From an uncultured Desulfovibrio sp. (GTDB taxonomy: Bacteria > Desulfobacterota > Desulfovibrionia > Desulfovibrionales > Desulfovibrionaceae), in contig CAJOMG010000009.1 in assembly GCA_905235595.1 (NCBI GenBank), forward strand, positions 1 to 64,000: DNA of 64,000 nucleotides, given 5' to 3'. Under the pieces are notes generated by a model. The model was not told the origin of the DNA and did no database searches. It saw only the letters and a list, made by a program, of their open reading frames with translations. How positions within the stretch are numbered: position 1 is the first letter of the stretch; every line of letters begins with the position of its first letter. The position numbers were made by a program, and so were the translations under genes. Of this stretch, positions 27,770 through 35,719 are shown piece by piece.

Positions 27770-27845
27770 CCATTACGCGACAACTGCCGTAACAAGCAAA
27801 AAAACGGACATCATAGCAGAAAAAGTGACAGATAAAGGAGGGGCC

Positions 27846-28865
27846 ATGGCTACCATACCGGAATACATCGCACGTATGAAACAGTGGCGTGCAAGTCTTT
27901 GCAAGGACGAACGCTGGTGCATACTCATTACCGCAGATCCCGACGCCCTGGCTTCTGCGCTGGCCCTCAAACGCATCATGCAGCAAAAAACGCGTTGTGT
28001 AGATATTGCCCGCGTCAACGAAGTGACAAGACCTGACAATCTGGCGATGATCCGTTATCTGAATATTCCAGTCAAGCCATGGCAACCAGAGAAAGTCTCT
28101 GCCTACACACGCTTTGCCCTGGTTGATTCCCAGCCACAGCACAACAAAGCCTTTCAAGGATTGCACTTTGACTGCGTTATCGATCACCATCCCATTCTCC
28201 AAACCACGGAGGATGGGTTGAACGTGGAAAAAAATGTTGCCTTTTGTGATGTTCGCCCAGGGGTAGGAGCCACCAGCACCATGATGACCCGCTACCTTCA
28301 GGCTCTGCGCCTGTGGCCGGGGCCACGCCTCGCCACAGCTCTGCTCTACGGCATACGAACTGATACGGGCACTTTTGAGCGTTCCGGCAGCGAGGATGAC
28401 TTTCGCGCCTACCAGTGGCTTTCACGCCATGCCGATACCAGCCTCATGCGACGCATTACCCGTAGTGAATATCTGCGCGGTTGGCTGCCTCTCTTTGCCC
28501 GTGCCTTCCGCTCACTGGCTGACTGCCGAGGAGGAGCACACGTTTCTCTCAACGAGGTGGACAGTGCCGATCTGCTAGTGGCGGTGGCTGACTTTTTCAC
28601 CAAGGTTCACGGACTCAAATGGATTGCCGTCAGTGGCATTGTGGGAAAGACCGTAGTTGTTATCTTTCGTTGTGACGGCAGCCGTGACATCGGCCGCCTA
28701 GCCGACGCGTGCTTCTACGATGTGGGTGAAGCCGGTGGACACCGTAATCTGGCCAGAGCAGAATTCCCCCTCAGTGCCGTACCAGGAGGCGTCAAGCCCG
28801 GTGAATTTATCAGAAAACGCCTGGAAACTCGCAAGCTACGCCCGCGGCCCCCTGCAAAGCCATAA
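27846..28865 (+). CDS. DHH-family phosphoesterase
   Basis: A 339-residue DHH/DHHA1 protein. Metal-binding motifs appear in order: DPDALASALALKR, FALVDSQPQ, CVIDHHP and GIRTDTGTF, with the DHHA1 glycine motif GEAGGHRNLARAEFP near the end. Relatives cleave small nucleotides (pAp, c-di-AMP fragments, oligoribonucleotides); the substrate here is unknown. AGGAGG five bases before the ATG fixes the start, although the frame is open further upstream. Confidence 0.85.
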   Translation: MATIPEYIARMKQWRASLCKDERWCILITADPDALASALALKRIMQQKTRCVDIARVNEVTRPDNLAMIRYLNIPVKPWQPEKVSAYTRFALVDSQPQHNKAFQGLHFDCVIDHHPILQTTEDGLNVEKNVAFCDVRPGVGATSTMMTRYLQALRLWPGPRLATALLYGIRTDTGTFERSGSEDDFRAYQWLSRHADTSLMRRITRSEYLRGWLPLFARAFRSLADCRGGAHVSLNEVDSADLLVAVADFFTKVHGLKWIAVSGIVGKTVVVIFRCDGSRDIGRLADACFYDVGEAGGHRNLARAEFPLSAVPGGVKPGEFIRKRLETRKLRPRPPAKP

Positions 28866-28916
28866 CAATGAATTGTGTTTTTTCGCGCAATCTTCCCCCA
28901 AAATGCATTTTATCTG

Positions 28917-28945
28917 TTGACAACTTTCTGTTCGCTACGTAAAAG
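28917..28945 (+). promoter_or_regulatory. Promoter of the aromatic amino acid operon
   Basis: TTGACA (28917-28922) is followed after 17 bp by TAAAAG (28940-28945). Transcription from here would start near 28952 and make a ~265-nt leader containing a short peptide and two hairpins before the first structural gene. The -35 box is perfect, the -10 box moderate. Confidence 0.55.
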
Positions 28946-28974
28946 AGTTAAAAAATTAGGGATGGCATTTGTAT

Positions 28975-29085
28975 ATGTCACATTGTTTTTCAAACTGCAG
29001 CATTTCTTTGTACGCCACCAGCTTTAACAGCTGGCAGTATTTTTTTGCGTATTTTAGTGGTGCCTGTGGTCGGGAACTGTGCTGA
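28975..29085 (+). CDS. Leader peptide rich in aromatic residues (attenuator)
   Basis: A 36-codon open frame starting at ATG 28975 and ending at TGA 29083-29085. Residues 20-27 read WQYFFAYF: one Trp, two Tyr and three Phe codons in eight. GGATGG nine bases upstream is an acceptable ribosome site. The cluster of control codons, the position just ahead of a terminator and the downstream aromatic operon fit a leader peptide whose translation senses charged aromatic tRNAs. An overlapping frame (ATG 28962) also encodes a Phe-rich 21-mer but lacks ribosome-site spacing and alignment with the antiterminator. Confidence 0.6.
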   Translation: MSHCFSNCSISLYATSFNSWQYFFAYFSGACGRELC

Positions 29086-29141
29086 CAGCAAATGGATGAA
29101 GTTCAAGGGCCGCAGGCAAACCAGCCGGCGGCCCTTTTTTT
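29063..29141 (+). promoter_or_regulatory. Attenuator: competing antiterminator and intrinsic terminator
   Basis: The terminator is AGGGCCGC (29106-29113) paired with GCGGCCCT (29128-29135), followed by seven Ts. Segment CCTGTGGTC (29063-29071), just after the aromatic codons, can pair with GGCCGCAGG (29108-29116) as a 9-bp helix with two G-U pairs, which would block the terminator's 5' arm. A ribosome stalled on the Trp/Tyr/Phe codons would leave this segment free; one reaching the stop at 29083 would cover it. A weaker hairpin (29018-29023/29029-29034) ahead of the T-run at 29041 lies upstream. Confidence 0.65.
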
Positions 29142-29177
29142 ATGGCTCGCCGGCCAGACCTTCGCCCCATGTAGGCA

Positions 29178-29205
29178 AGTAACCGCAATTTAGTAACCGC
29201 AATTT
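29178..29205 (+). repeat. 14-bp tandem duplication before the ADH synthase gene
   Basis: AGTAACCGCAATTT occurs twice head-to-tail (29178-29191 and 29192-29205), immediately before the GAGGAG ribosome site of the gene at 29219. It looks like a recent slippage duplication in the 5' leader. Confidence 0.85.
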
Positions 29206-29218
29206 AGAGGAGTGCCCC

Positions 29219-30016
29219 ATGTACCTTGGTAAAAAAATCCGTTTGGAACGTATTATAAACCGTGAAGACGGCCGCACTATCATTGTCCCCATGGACCACG
29301 GAGTCACCATGGGCTTGGTTGACGGTCTTATGGACATGCGCGAAACCGTCAACGACATGGCCCAAGGAGGCGCGGACGCTGTGCTCATGCACAAGGGGCT
29401 GGTTCGCTGCGGACATCGCAACGCTGGCAGCGATGTAGGTCTGATCATACACCTTTCGGCTTCAACGGCCCTCACCCCCAACGGCAACACCAAGACCCTG
29501 GTGGGGACAGTGGAAGAAGCCCTCAGGCACGGTGCAGACTGCGTTTCCGTACACGTTAACCTAGGCGACCCGGACGAACGAGTCATGCTGGCTGACCTTG
29601 GGCGCGTAGCAGCCTCCTGTGACGACTGGGGAGTACCACTCTTGGCCATGATGTACGCACGTGGCCCACAGGTAAAAGACGGCTATTCGCGAGACGCTGT
29701 AGCCCACTGTGCACGCGTCGGGATGGAACTCGGGGCAGACATAGTCAAGGTCTCATATACTGGCGACCCGGAGAGTTTCGCAGACGTAACGGCCTGCTGC
29801 TGCGTACCGGTTGTCATTGCAGGCGGACCGCGTATGGATTCTACCCGCGATATTTTACAAATGGTCTACGATTCCTTACAGGCTGGCGGTGCAGGCATCT
29901 CCATTGGGCGCAATGTATTTCAGCATCCCCACAGAATGGCTCTGGTCAAGGCTTTGCGTGCCATCGTGCATGGCAATGCCACTGTAGATGAAGCTTTGAG
30001 CATTGTTGGAGAATAG
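29219..30016 (+). CDS. 2-amino-3,7-dideoxy-D-threo-hept-6-ulosonate (ADH) synthase
   Basis: A 265-residue class I aldolase of the DhnA/FbaB type that makes ADH, the first intermediate of the alternative, DAHP-independent route to dehydroquinate. Catalytic residues align with the archaeal enzyme: D26 (PMDHG), Y146 (MYARG) and Schiff-base K177 (DIVKVSYTGD). It replaces DAHP synthase. GAGGAG eight bases upstream supports the ATG. It heads an operon with dehydroquinate synthase II, pheA, aroA and tyrA. Confidence 0.92.
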   Translation: MYLGKKIRLERIINREDGRTIIVPMDHGVTMGLVDGLMDMRETVNDMAQGGADAVLMHKGLVRCGHRNAGSDVGLIIHLSASTALTPNGNTKTLVGTVEEALRHGADCVSVHVNLGDPDERVMLADLGRVAASCDDWGVPLLAMMYARGPQVKDGYSRDAVAHCARVGMELGADIVKVSYTGDPESFADVTACCCVPVVIAGGPRMDSTRDILQMVYDSLQAGGAGISIGRNVFQHPHRMALVKALRAIVHGNATVDEALSIVGE

Positions 30017-30020
30017 CCTC

Positions 30021-31004
30021 ATGCCGCGCATTTTTTTCAACTGCGTACCTTTTGACAAAAGCGCTGTGACCTTGGCCCTGGAGTCAGGGGTAGATGGCGT
30101 TATTGTGCCGCGTGAGCGCCTTGAGCAGGTATCCGGGCTCTCACGCTGCAAGGTACTGGCCGCGGAAGACATTGTCTACATGGAACTACATGCCAAGAAC
30201 GACGAAACCACCGTGCTGGATCGTTTACATAATGGTGAAAACATAGTGTTAGCGCGTGGCTGGGAAGTCATTCCTGTTGAAAACTTGCTGGCGCAGAGCG
30301 ACAGGGTGATGGCTGAAGCCGGCTCTCTTGATGAAGCCCGACTTGCCGCCGGCATTTTGGAACGCGGCGTGGCGGGTATTGTTGTAGACAGCGCTGCAGT
30401 GACTGATCTCAAGCAAATTATAGCCCAGTGCAAAGTGGCACAGGCACATGAGACGCTTGTTCCCGCAGTAATTACTCGTGTGGAATCAGTGGGACTGGGA
30501 CACCGTGTCTGTGCCGACACCCTCTCCATACTGCACAGGGGACAGGGTATGCTGGTGGGCAATTCCAGCGCCTTCACCTTTCTGGTGCATGCAGAAACCG
30601 AGCACAATGAATATGTGGCTGCACGCCCTTTCCGTATCAATGCCGGAGCCGTGCATGCCTATGTGCGTTTGCCCGGTGACAGAACGACCTACCTCGGCGA
30701 ATTTATGGCCGGTCAGGAAGTGCTTATTGTTGATGCCGATGGCAATAGCAGCATCGCCACGCTGGGTCGCGTCAAGATTGAGGTGCGCCCCATGCTCCAC
30801 ATTGAGGCACAAGTGGAGACAGAGGCAGGCCTTAAAACGGGTGCCGTCTTTCTGCAAAATGCAGAAACCATCCGCCTGACCGCCCCTGGGGGTGAGCCGG
30901 TGAGTGTCGTGTCCTTGAAGCCTGGTGATACAGTGCTCTGTCGTCTAGATGAGGCCGGACGGCATTTCGGCATGCGCATCAAGGAAGACATTCGGGAGCA
31001 GTAA
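30021..31004 (+). CDS. 3-dehydroquinate synthase II
   Basis: A 327-residue type II enzyme that oxidatively deaminates and cyclises ADH to 3-dehydroquinate using NAD; it is unrelated to classical AroB. Recognisable segments are VDGVIVPRERLEQV, NIVLARGWEVIPVENLLAQ, TRVESVGLGHRVCADT and GMLVGNSSAFTFLVHAE. GGAG nine bases upstream supports ATG 30021 rather than the in-frame TTG at 30003. It starts 4 bp after ADH synthase, and the two steps are consecutive. Confidence 0.93.
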   Translation: MPRIFFNCVPFDKSAVTLALESGVDGVIVPRERLEQVSGLSRCKVLAAEDIVYMELHAKNDETTVLDRLHNGENIVLARGWEVIPVENLLAQSDRVMAEAGSLDEARLAAGILERGVAGIVVDSAAVTDLKQIIAQCKVAQAHETLVPAVITRVESVGLGHRVCADTLSILHRGQGMLVGNSSAFTFLVHAETEHNEYVAARPFRINAGAVHAYVRLPGDRTTYLGEFMAGQEVLIVDADGNSSIATLGRVKIEVRPMLHIEAQVETEAGLKTGAVFLQNAETIRLTAPGGEPVSVVSLKPGDTVLCRLDEAGRHFGMRIKEDIREQ

Positions 31005-31006
31005 AC

Positions 31007-32212
31007 ATGAAAGAGGCAACGAAGGCACCAACAGTGGCCAATGTACAACATTCCAGTAATGCACGCCTGACCGCCATTCGCGCCGAAATCGACACCACTG
31101 ATACAGAATTGCTCGCCATCCTCAACCGCCGAGCGAGCCTGAGCCTGGAAGTGGGACGCATTAAGGCTGGAGCACCGGGCATAATCTTCAAACCCTTGCG
31201 CGAAAAGGAGGTACTGGATAATCTTGTAACAAGAAACTCTGGACCTCTGCCCGAAGAGCATCTGCGTGCCATCTGGCGTGAAATACTCTCATCTTCCCGT
31301 GCTCTTCAACGACCGCAAAATGTTGCTTATCTCGGCCCTGAGGGAACATTCTCCTATTTTGCTGGCGTTGAATATCTTGGACATGCCGCCCACTTTCGCC
31401 CTTGCAATGACATAGCCCAGATATTTGAGGAAGTGGCCGGGGGGCAATGTGAACTGGGCGTCGTGCCACTGGAAAATTCTCTCCAAGGCACAGTTGGTGT
31501 GAGCTTTGATCTTTTTCTCAAACACGATGTCTATATTCAGGCTGAACTTTTCTCGCGCATATCACATTGTCTGTTAAGCAACGCCCCATCGCTGGCCCAA
31601 GTACACACGGTATACTCGCATCCACAACCGCTTGCCCAGTGCGGCGGGTGGTTGCGGACACATTTACCCGGTGCGGTGCTCGTTCCCGTAGAATCCACTG
31701 CGGCCGCAGCCCAACGCGCATCCAGTCAGGAGAATGCTGCTGCCATTGGACACAGCAAGCTTTCCAATATCGTCGGCATTGCCATACTTGCCCGTCGCAT
31801 AGAAGACGAGCCAGGCAACTGGACTCGCTTTGTAGTTATCGGCCCAAGAGATTCCCGCAGTGTCAGAGCCGCTGATCCCCAGCCCACGCCCAATCCGGGT
31901 CATACAGGTGCAGACAAGACGTCTTTGTTATTCACTACTGCTGACAAGGCAGGCGCTCTCTCCCGTGTGCTCGACCTACTGGCCGAGAACAACATAAACA
32001 TGCGCAAACTTGAATCGCGCCCCATGCGCGGTCAATGCTGGAAATATGTCTTTTTTGCGGATGTGGAAAGCGATTTAGAAGACAGTCGTTATGACCTCCT
32101 GATGGAAGAACTGCGCGAAGTTTGTACGAGCTTTCGCATTCTGGGCAGCTATCCCACAGGGCCACAACTTGACAGACTGGATCAGCAAGACACAGAGGGC
32201 AATGACGCATGA
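31007..32212 (+). CDS. pheA: Chorismate mutase / prephenate dehydratase (P-protein)
   Basis: A 401-residue bifunctional enzyme for phenylalanine synthesis. Residues ~15-100 are an AroQ chorismate mutase (LTAIRAEIDTTDTELLAILN), ~105-285 the dehydratase (VAYLGPEGTFSYFA, LGVVPLENSLQGTVG, NWTRFVVIG), and ~300-385 an ACT regulatory domain with GALSRVLDLLAENNINMRKLESRP, the usual Phe-binding elements, suggesting feedback inhibition. Its end overlaps aroA by 4 bp. Confidence 0.95.
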   Translation: MKEATKAPTVANVQHSSNARLTAIRAEIDTTDTELLAILNRRASLSLEVGRIKAGAPGIIFKPLREKEVLDNLVTRNSGPLPEEHLRAIWREILSSSRALQRPQNVAYLGPEGTFSYFAGVEYLGHAAHFRPCNDIAQIFEEVAGGQCELGVVPLENSLQGTVGVSFDLFLKHDVYIQAELFSRISHCLLSNAPSLAQVHTVYSHPQPLAQCGGWLRTHLPGAVLVPVESTAAAAQRASSQENAAAIGHSKLSNIVGIAILARRIEDEPGNWTRFVVIGPRDSRSVRAADPQPTPNPGHTGADKTSLLFTTADKAGALSRVLDLLAENNINMRKLESRPMRGQCWKYVFFADVESDLEDSRYDLLMEELREVCTSFRILGSYPTGPQLDRLDQQDTEGNDA

Positions 32213-33636
32213 AGCATACAATGATTTCTGATGCCGTGCGCGAAAAGGCTATGGTTATGGCACCAGCCTCCAAATCCATTTCGCACCGGTATCTTCTTGG
32301 CGCTGCCCTGGCGAAGGGGATTTCCACGGTCCACCATACACTGGAAAGCCTTGATCTGGAATGTACGCGCACTGTGCTCAATTCTGCCGGAGCTTGCCTA
32401 GAACCACTAGCGGAAAGCACACCTGAATCCGGTGCTTGGCGTATCACCGGCATGGACGGCAAACCACGAGGGGGCACTGAACTGTCCCCTCTGTCCTGCG
32501 ACGTGGGAGAATCAGGTACCACCTGCCGTCTGCTCACCGCTGTGCTTGCTGCCGGGGAGGGAGTGTTTCGCATACATGGGAAAGGGCGTATGCACGACCG
32601 TCCCATAGGAGAACTGCTTGATGCCCTGTCGAACCTTGGCACGACGGCCACTTGCGAAGGCAAGTCAGGCTGTCCTCCACTACTTCTGCACGCCAGGGGA
32701 CTGGATCCTTCATGCTGTAACGGTGAAGTAACCATTGGCATGGACATATCCAGCCAGTATTTCTCCGGCCTGCTACTGGCAGCACCATTGTCCTGCTCAC
32801 CTCTCACACTCGTATTGGGCGGCAAAAAGACTGTTTCCTGGCCCTATGTGGGGCTTACCCTTCAATGCCTCACCGATTTCGGTATCGACTTTGATATTGA
32901 CGTACGACCACACCAAGAAGCCCTTTGGGAAACTCTAACGTCTGGTGCTTGGAGATATCTCAAAGAGGTCAAGCCCGGCTGTCTGCGTGTACGCCTACGC
33001 CCTGGTACATACCAATCTGGCGATTATACAGTAGAAGGAGACTGGTCCGGCGCCTCATATCTGCTGGCCGCAGGAGCCCTTGGGCAGAGGCCTGTCAGTG
33101 TGCGTGGATTGCGGCCCGATTCTCTGCAAGGAGATCGTGCCATTCTGGATATTCTACAAAAAATGGGGGCAAATGTTGACATCCAGGCTGACACCGTTAC
33201 TGTTTCTCCATCAATATTGCATGGAGTAGCCTTAGATATGGGAGCATGCCCGGATCTCGTACCCACAGTCGCTGTGCTGGCTGCGTATGCACACGGCTCA
33301 ACCCACATCAGCAACGTGGCTCATTTGCGCTACAAAGAATCGGATCGCATCGAAGCTCCTGCAACTGAATTGGCCAAGGCTGGCGTGACGGTGAATCGCC
33401 TGGATGATGGTTTGCTGATCAATGGAATGGCAGGGCACGGTAATGGCGAATCGGATCATCCCATACTGCCAGATGATGTAGATTTGTGCGCACACAACGA
33501 TCACCGTATTGCCATGTCACTAGCGCTGCTGGGTCTGCGGCAACCCGGTCTTTGTGTGCGAGAACGACTGGACAATGCCGCCGTTGTCAGCAAATCCTTT
33601 CCGCATTTCTGGAAAGTCTGGGAGCAGCTGACATGA
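32209..33636 (+). CDS. aroA: 3-phosphoshikimate 1-carboxyvinyltransferase (EPSP synthase)
   Basis: A 475-residue enzyme joining shikimate-3-phosphate and PEP. Motifs: PASKSISHRYLLGAALA near the start, GESGTTCRLLTAVLA in the middle, LRYKESDRIEAPATELAKAG, and DNAAVVSKSFPHFW at the C-terminus. It is some 30-45 residues longer than common AroA proteins, mainly from extra loop sequence. Coupled by 4-bp overlaps to pheA and tyrA. Confidence 0.93.
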   Translation: MKHTMISDAVREKAMVMAPASKSISHRYLLGAALAKGISTVHHTLESLDLECTRTVLNSAGACLEPLAESTPESGAWRITGMDGKPRGGTELSPLSCDVGESGTTCRLLTAVLAAGEGVFRIHGKGRMHDRPIGELLDALSNLGTTATCEGKSGCPPLLLHARGLDPSCCNGEVTIGMDISSQYFSGLLLAAPLSCSPLTLVLGGKKTVSWPYVGLTLQCLTDFGIDFDIDVRPHQEALWETLTSGAWRYLKEVKPGCLRVRLRPGTYQSGDYTVEGDWSGASYLLAAGALGQRPVSVRGLRPDSLQGDRAILDILQKMGANVDIQADTVTVSPSILHGVALDMGACPDLVPTVAVLAAYAHGSTHISNVAHLRYKESDRIEAPATELAKAGVTVNRLDDGLLINGMAGHGNGESDHPILPDDVDLCAHNDHRIAMSLALLGLRQPGLCVRERLDNAAVVSKSFPHFWKVWEQLT

Positions 33637-34421
33637 GCATGCAACAGTCTTTGCCATTGAAAACTGTCATTGTTGGAGGGAATGGACGCATGGGCAGCAT
33701 GTTGTATACCCATGCTCGAAATAAGGGACTTGCTGTCATAAGTATTGATCAGCCTCTCACGCCCCAAACACTGACCCCGGCATGTGACGGAGCGCATCTT
33801 GCCCTCGTGTGCGTGCCTGCAGCGGCGCTTCAAGAAGTGACAGCCAAAGTCTGCAGTTTTTTACCTCCCACAGCAGTCCTGGCAGACATCACGTCGGTAA
33901 AAGAGATTCCACTGCGGCAGATGGAAACACTTTGGCCCGGTCCTGTTGTGGGCACACACCCCCTGTTCGGCCCCAAACAAGAGCCGCTGGCAAATCAGCC
34001 AGTGACCATAGTGCCCGGGAAAAAAGCAAAGAAAACACACATAGCACTCGTATCCTCATTTTTTACCACACTGGGGTGTCGTGTCTTCACCTCCAGTGCT
34101 GAAGCTCATGACAGAGCTATGGCTGCCATACAGAACATGAACTTTATCACCAGTCTGGCTTATTTTGCCTTGCTGGCCGGTCACAGGGAGCTGCTCCCCT
34201 TTCTCACCCCATCATTCCGCCGCCGTCTTGATGCAGCCCAAAAAATGCTAACGGAAGATGCTCACATGTTCGCCGGACTGTTTGAAGCCAATCCATACAG
34301 CGCAAAAGCCGTACGCCAGTACCGCCACATGCTCGATCTGGCCGCAGCAGGAGACATAGACTTACTCTGTCAGCGTGCCCGTTGGTGGTGGGACGATGCC
34401 AATATCAAGACCAAGATATAG
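33633..34421 (+). CDS. tyrA: Prephenate dehydrogenase
   Basis: A 262-residue NAD(P)-dependent enzyme of tyrosine synthesis. The Rossmann motif is VIVGGNGRMGSM near residue 13, with ADITSVKE and the substrate-binding THPLFGPKQE further on. No mutase or ACT domain is present. The start is the ATGA overlap with aroA; the frame continues further upstream inside aroA but without reason to initiate there. It is the last aromatic gene here; no trp genes follow. Confidence 0.9.
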   Translation: MSMQQSLPLKTVIVGGNGRMGSMLYTHARNKGLAVISIDQPLTPQTLTPACDGAHLALVCVPAAALQEVTAKVCSFLPPTAVLADITSVKEIPLRQMETLWPGPVVGTHPLFGPKQEPLANQPVTIVPGKKAKKTHIALVSSFFTTLGCRVFTSSAEAHDRAMAAIQNMNFITSLAYFALLAGHRELLPFLTPSFRRRLDAAQKMLTEDAHMFAGLFEANPYSAKAVRQYRHMLDLAAAGDIDLLCQRARWWWDDANIKTKI

Positions 34422-34558
34422 AATAACGCTTGGCATCATAAGCATATCTATATACGTTCCAACTACAAACCTGTGTTTTACAACCAGTTAGAGGGCATGA
34501 TTATTGCTATATATTCCGCAGGCGCACTGCCGCGTCAAAAAAACAACAGCGGAAGCAC

Positions 34559-35644
34559 ATGTTCGGAAAACAGCAAGATCCTAGCAAGACGGAAAAAGCC
34601 ACTCCAAAGCGTATTAGCAAACAACGCCAGGAAGGCAACGTCCCCAAGTCTGCAGAGTTGGGCAAGGCTGTCAGTTTACTGACCGGCACTTCTGTTCTCT
34701 ACGCCTGGATCGGTCCTATGAGCGAGGATATCAAGCAGATTTTCCGCCACTTTCTTAACCATTCCTGGGAATTTGATCCCAACCCGCAGAATGTCTACAC
34801 GCTAAGCATCAACCTAACATGGGAACTCTGCCGCATTATCATGCCCATACTGCTTACATTGGCGTTCATGGGCTGGTTAGCGCAGCGATTACAGGTGGGC
34901 AAGCTGTGGACGACCAAAGTCTTCAAACCTAAGTTACAGCGTTTTAATATCATTAATGGCATCAAACGGATGATGTTCTCGCCGCAAACAGTGCTGCGCA
35001 TTCTCAAAAGCCTGCTCTTTTCTATCATTCTTGCGGCCATACCTGGCTGGTTCATATATCAACAGCATCAAAATTTTCTTCCTATGTACTACGCCACCAC
35101 CGAAGGCGTAGCCATGTATATGCTACAGATGGCGTTTAAACTGGTCAGCTATGCCCTCCTGCCTCTCTTGGCCATTGCCGTTTTTGACGTATGGCAATCA
35201 CGCTATGCCTATAACGAAGGCATGAAGATGACCAAGCAGGAAGTCAAAGATGAACAAAAGAATGCCGAAGGTGATCCCGTTATAAAGGGCCAGCAAAAGC
35301 AGAAGATGATGCAAATCATGGCAAAACGCATGCTTGCCGATGTGCCCAAGGCGGACGTGGTGGTCACCAACCCAACACATATTGCCGTGGCTCTGCGCTA
35401 CAATGCCTCTGAGGCTCCGGCGCCTGTCGTTCTGGCAAAGGGGGCAGACCACCTTGCTGAAAAGATCAAGGAAGTTGCTCGCGAAAATCACGTACCAATC
35501 CGTGAAAATGTACCTCTGGCACGGGCCCTGTATAAGTCTACAGAAGTGGGTGACATGATCCCCGAAGAACTGTACAAAGCAGTTGCCGCCGTACTTGCCA
35601 GTATTTGGAAGCTCAAGCCCAAGGTCAACGTATCGCACGGATAA
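34559..35644 (+). CDS. flhB: Flagellar type III export protein FlhB
   Basis: A 361-residue export-gate protein that switches substrate class. It starts MFGKQQDPSKTEKATPKR, has four membrane segments between ~40 and ~215, and a cytoplasmic domain with the self-cleaving NPTH motif at residues 271-274. GGAAG precedes the ATG. It begins the flagellar cluster, 137 bp after tyrA; I saw no clear promoter in that gap. Confidence 0.96.
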   Translation: MFGKQQDPSKTEKATPKRISKQRQEGNVPKSAELGKAVSLLTGTSVLYAWIGPMSEDIKQIFRHFLNHSWEFDPNPQNVYTLSINLTWELCRIIMPILLTLAFMGWLAQRLQVGKLWTTKVFKPKLQRFNIINGIKRMMFSPQTVLRILKSLLFSIILAAIPGWFIYQQHQNFLPMYYATTEGVAMYMLQMAFKLVSYALLPLLAIAVFDVWQSRYAYNEGMKMTKQEVKDEQKNAEGDPVIKGQQKQKMMQIMAKRMLADVPKADVVVTNPTHIAVALRYNASEAPAPVVLAKGADHLAEKIKEVARENHVPIRENVPLARALYKSTEVGDMIPEELYKAVAAVLASIWKLKPKVNVSHG

Positions 35645-35719
35645 ACGATAGAGAAGGCGCGTAGTTATCCTCCGCCGCCTTTCCACAGCACGAAGAAGAA
35701 CAAGTGAGGTGTCACTATA

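Noticed and set aside
28962..29027. Phe-rich 21-residue frame overlapping the leader peptide
   Set aside because: The Shine-Dalgarno-like AGGG abuts the ATG and the stop lies before the antiterminator; the other frame fits the attenuator better. It cannot be fully excluded.
34432..34452. TTGGCATCATAAGCAT upstream of flhB as a sigma-54 site
   Set aside because: GG and GC are 8 bp apart rather than 10, so the spacing is wrong.
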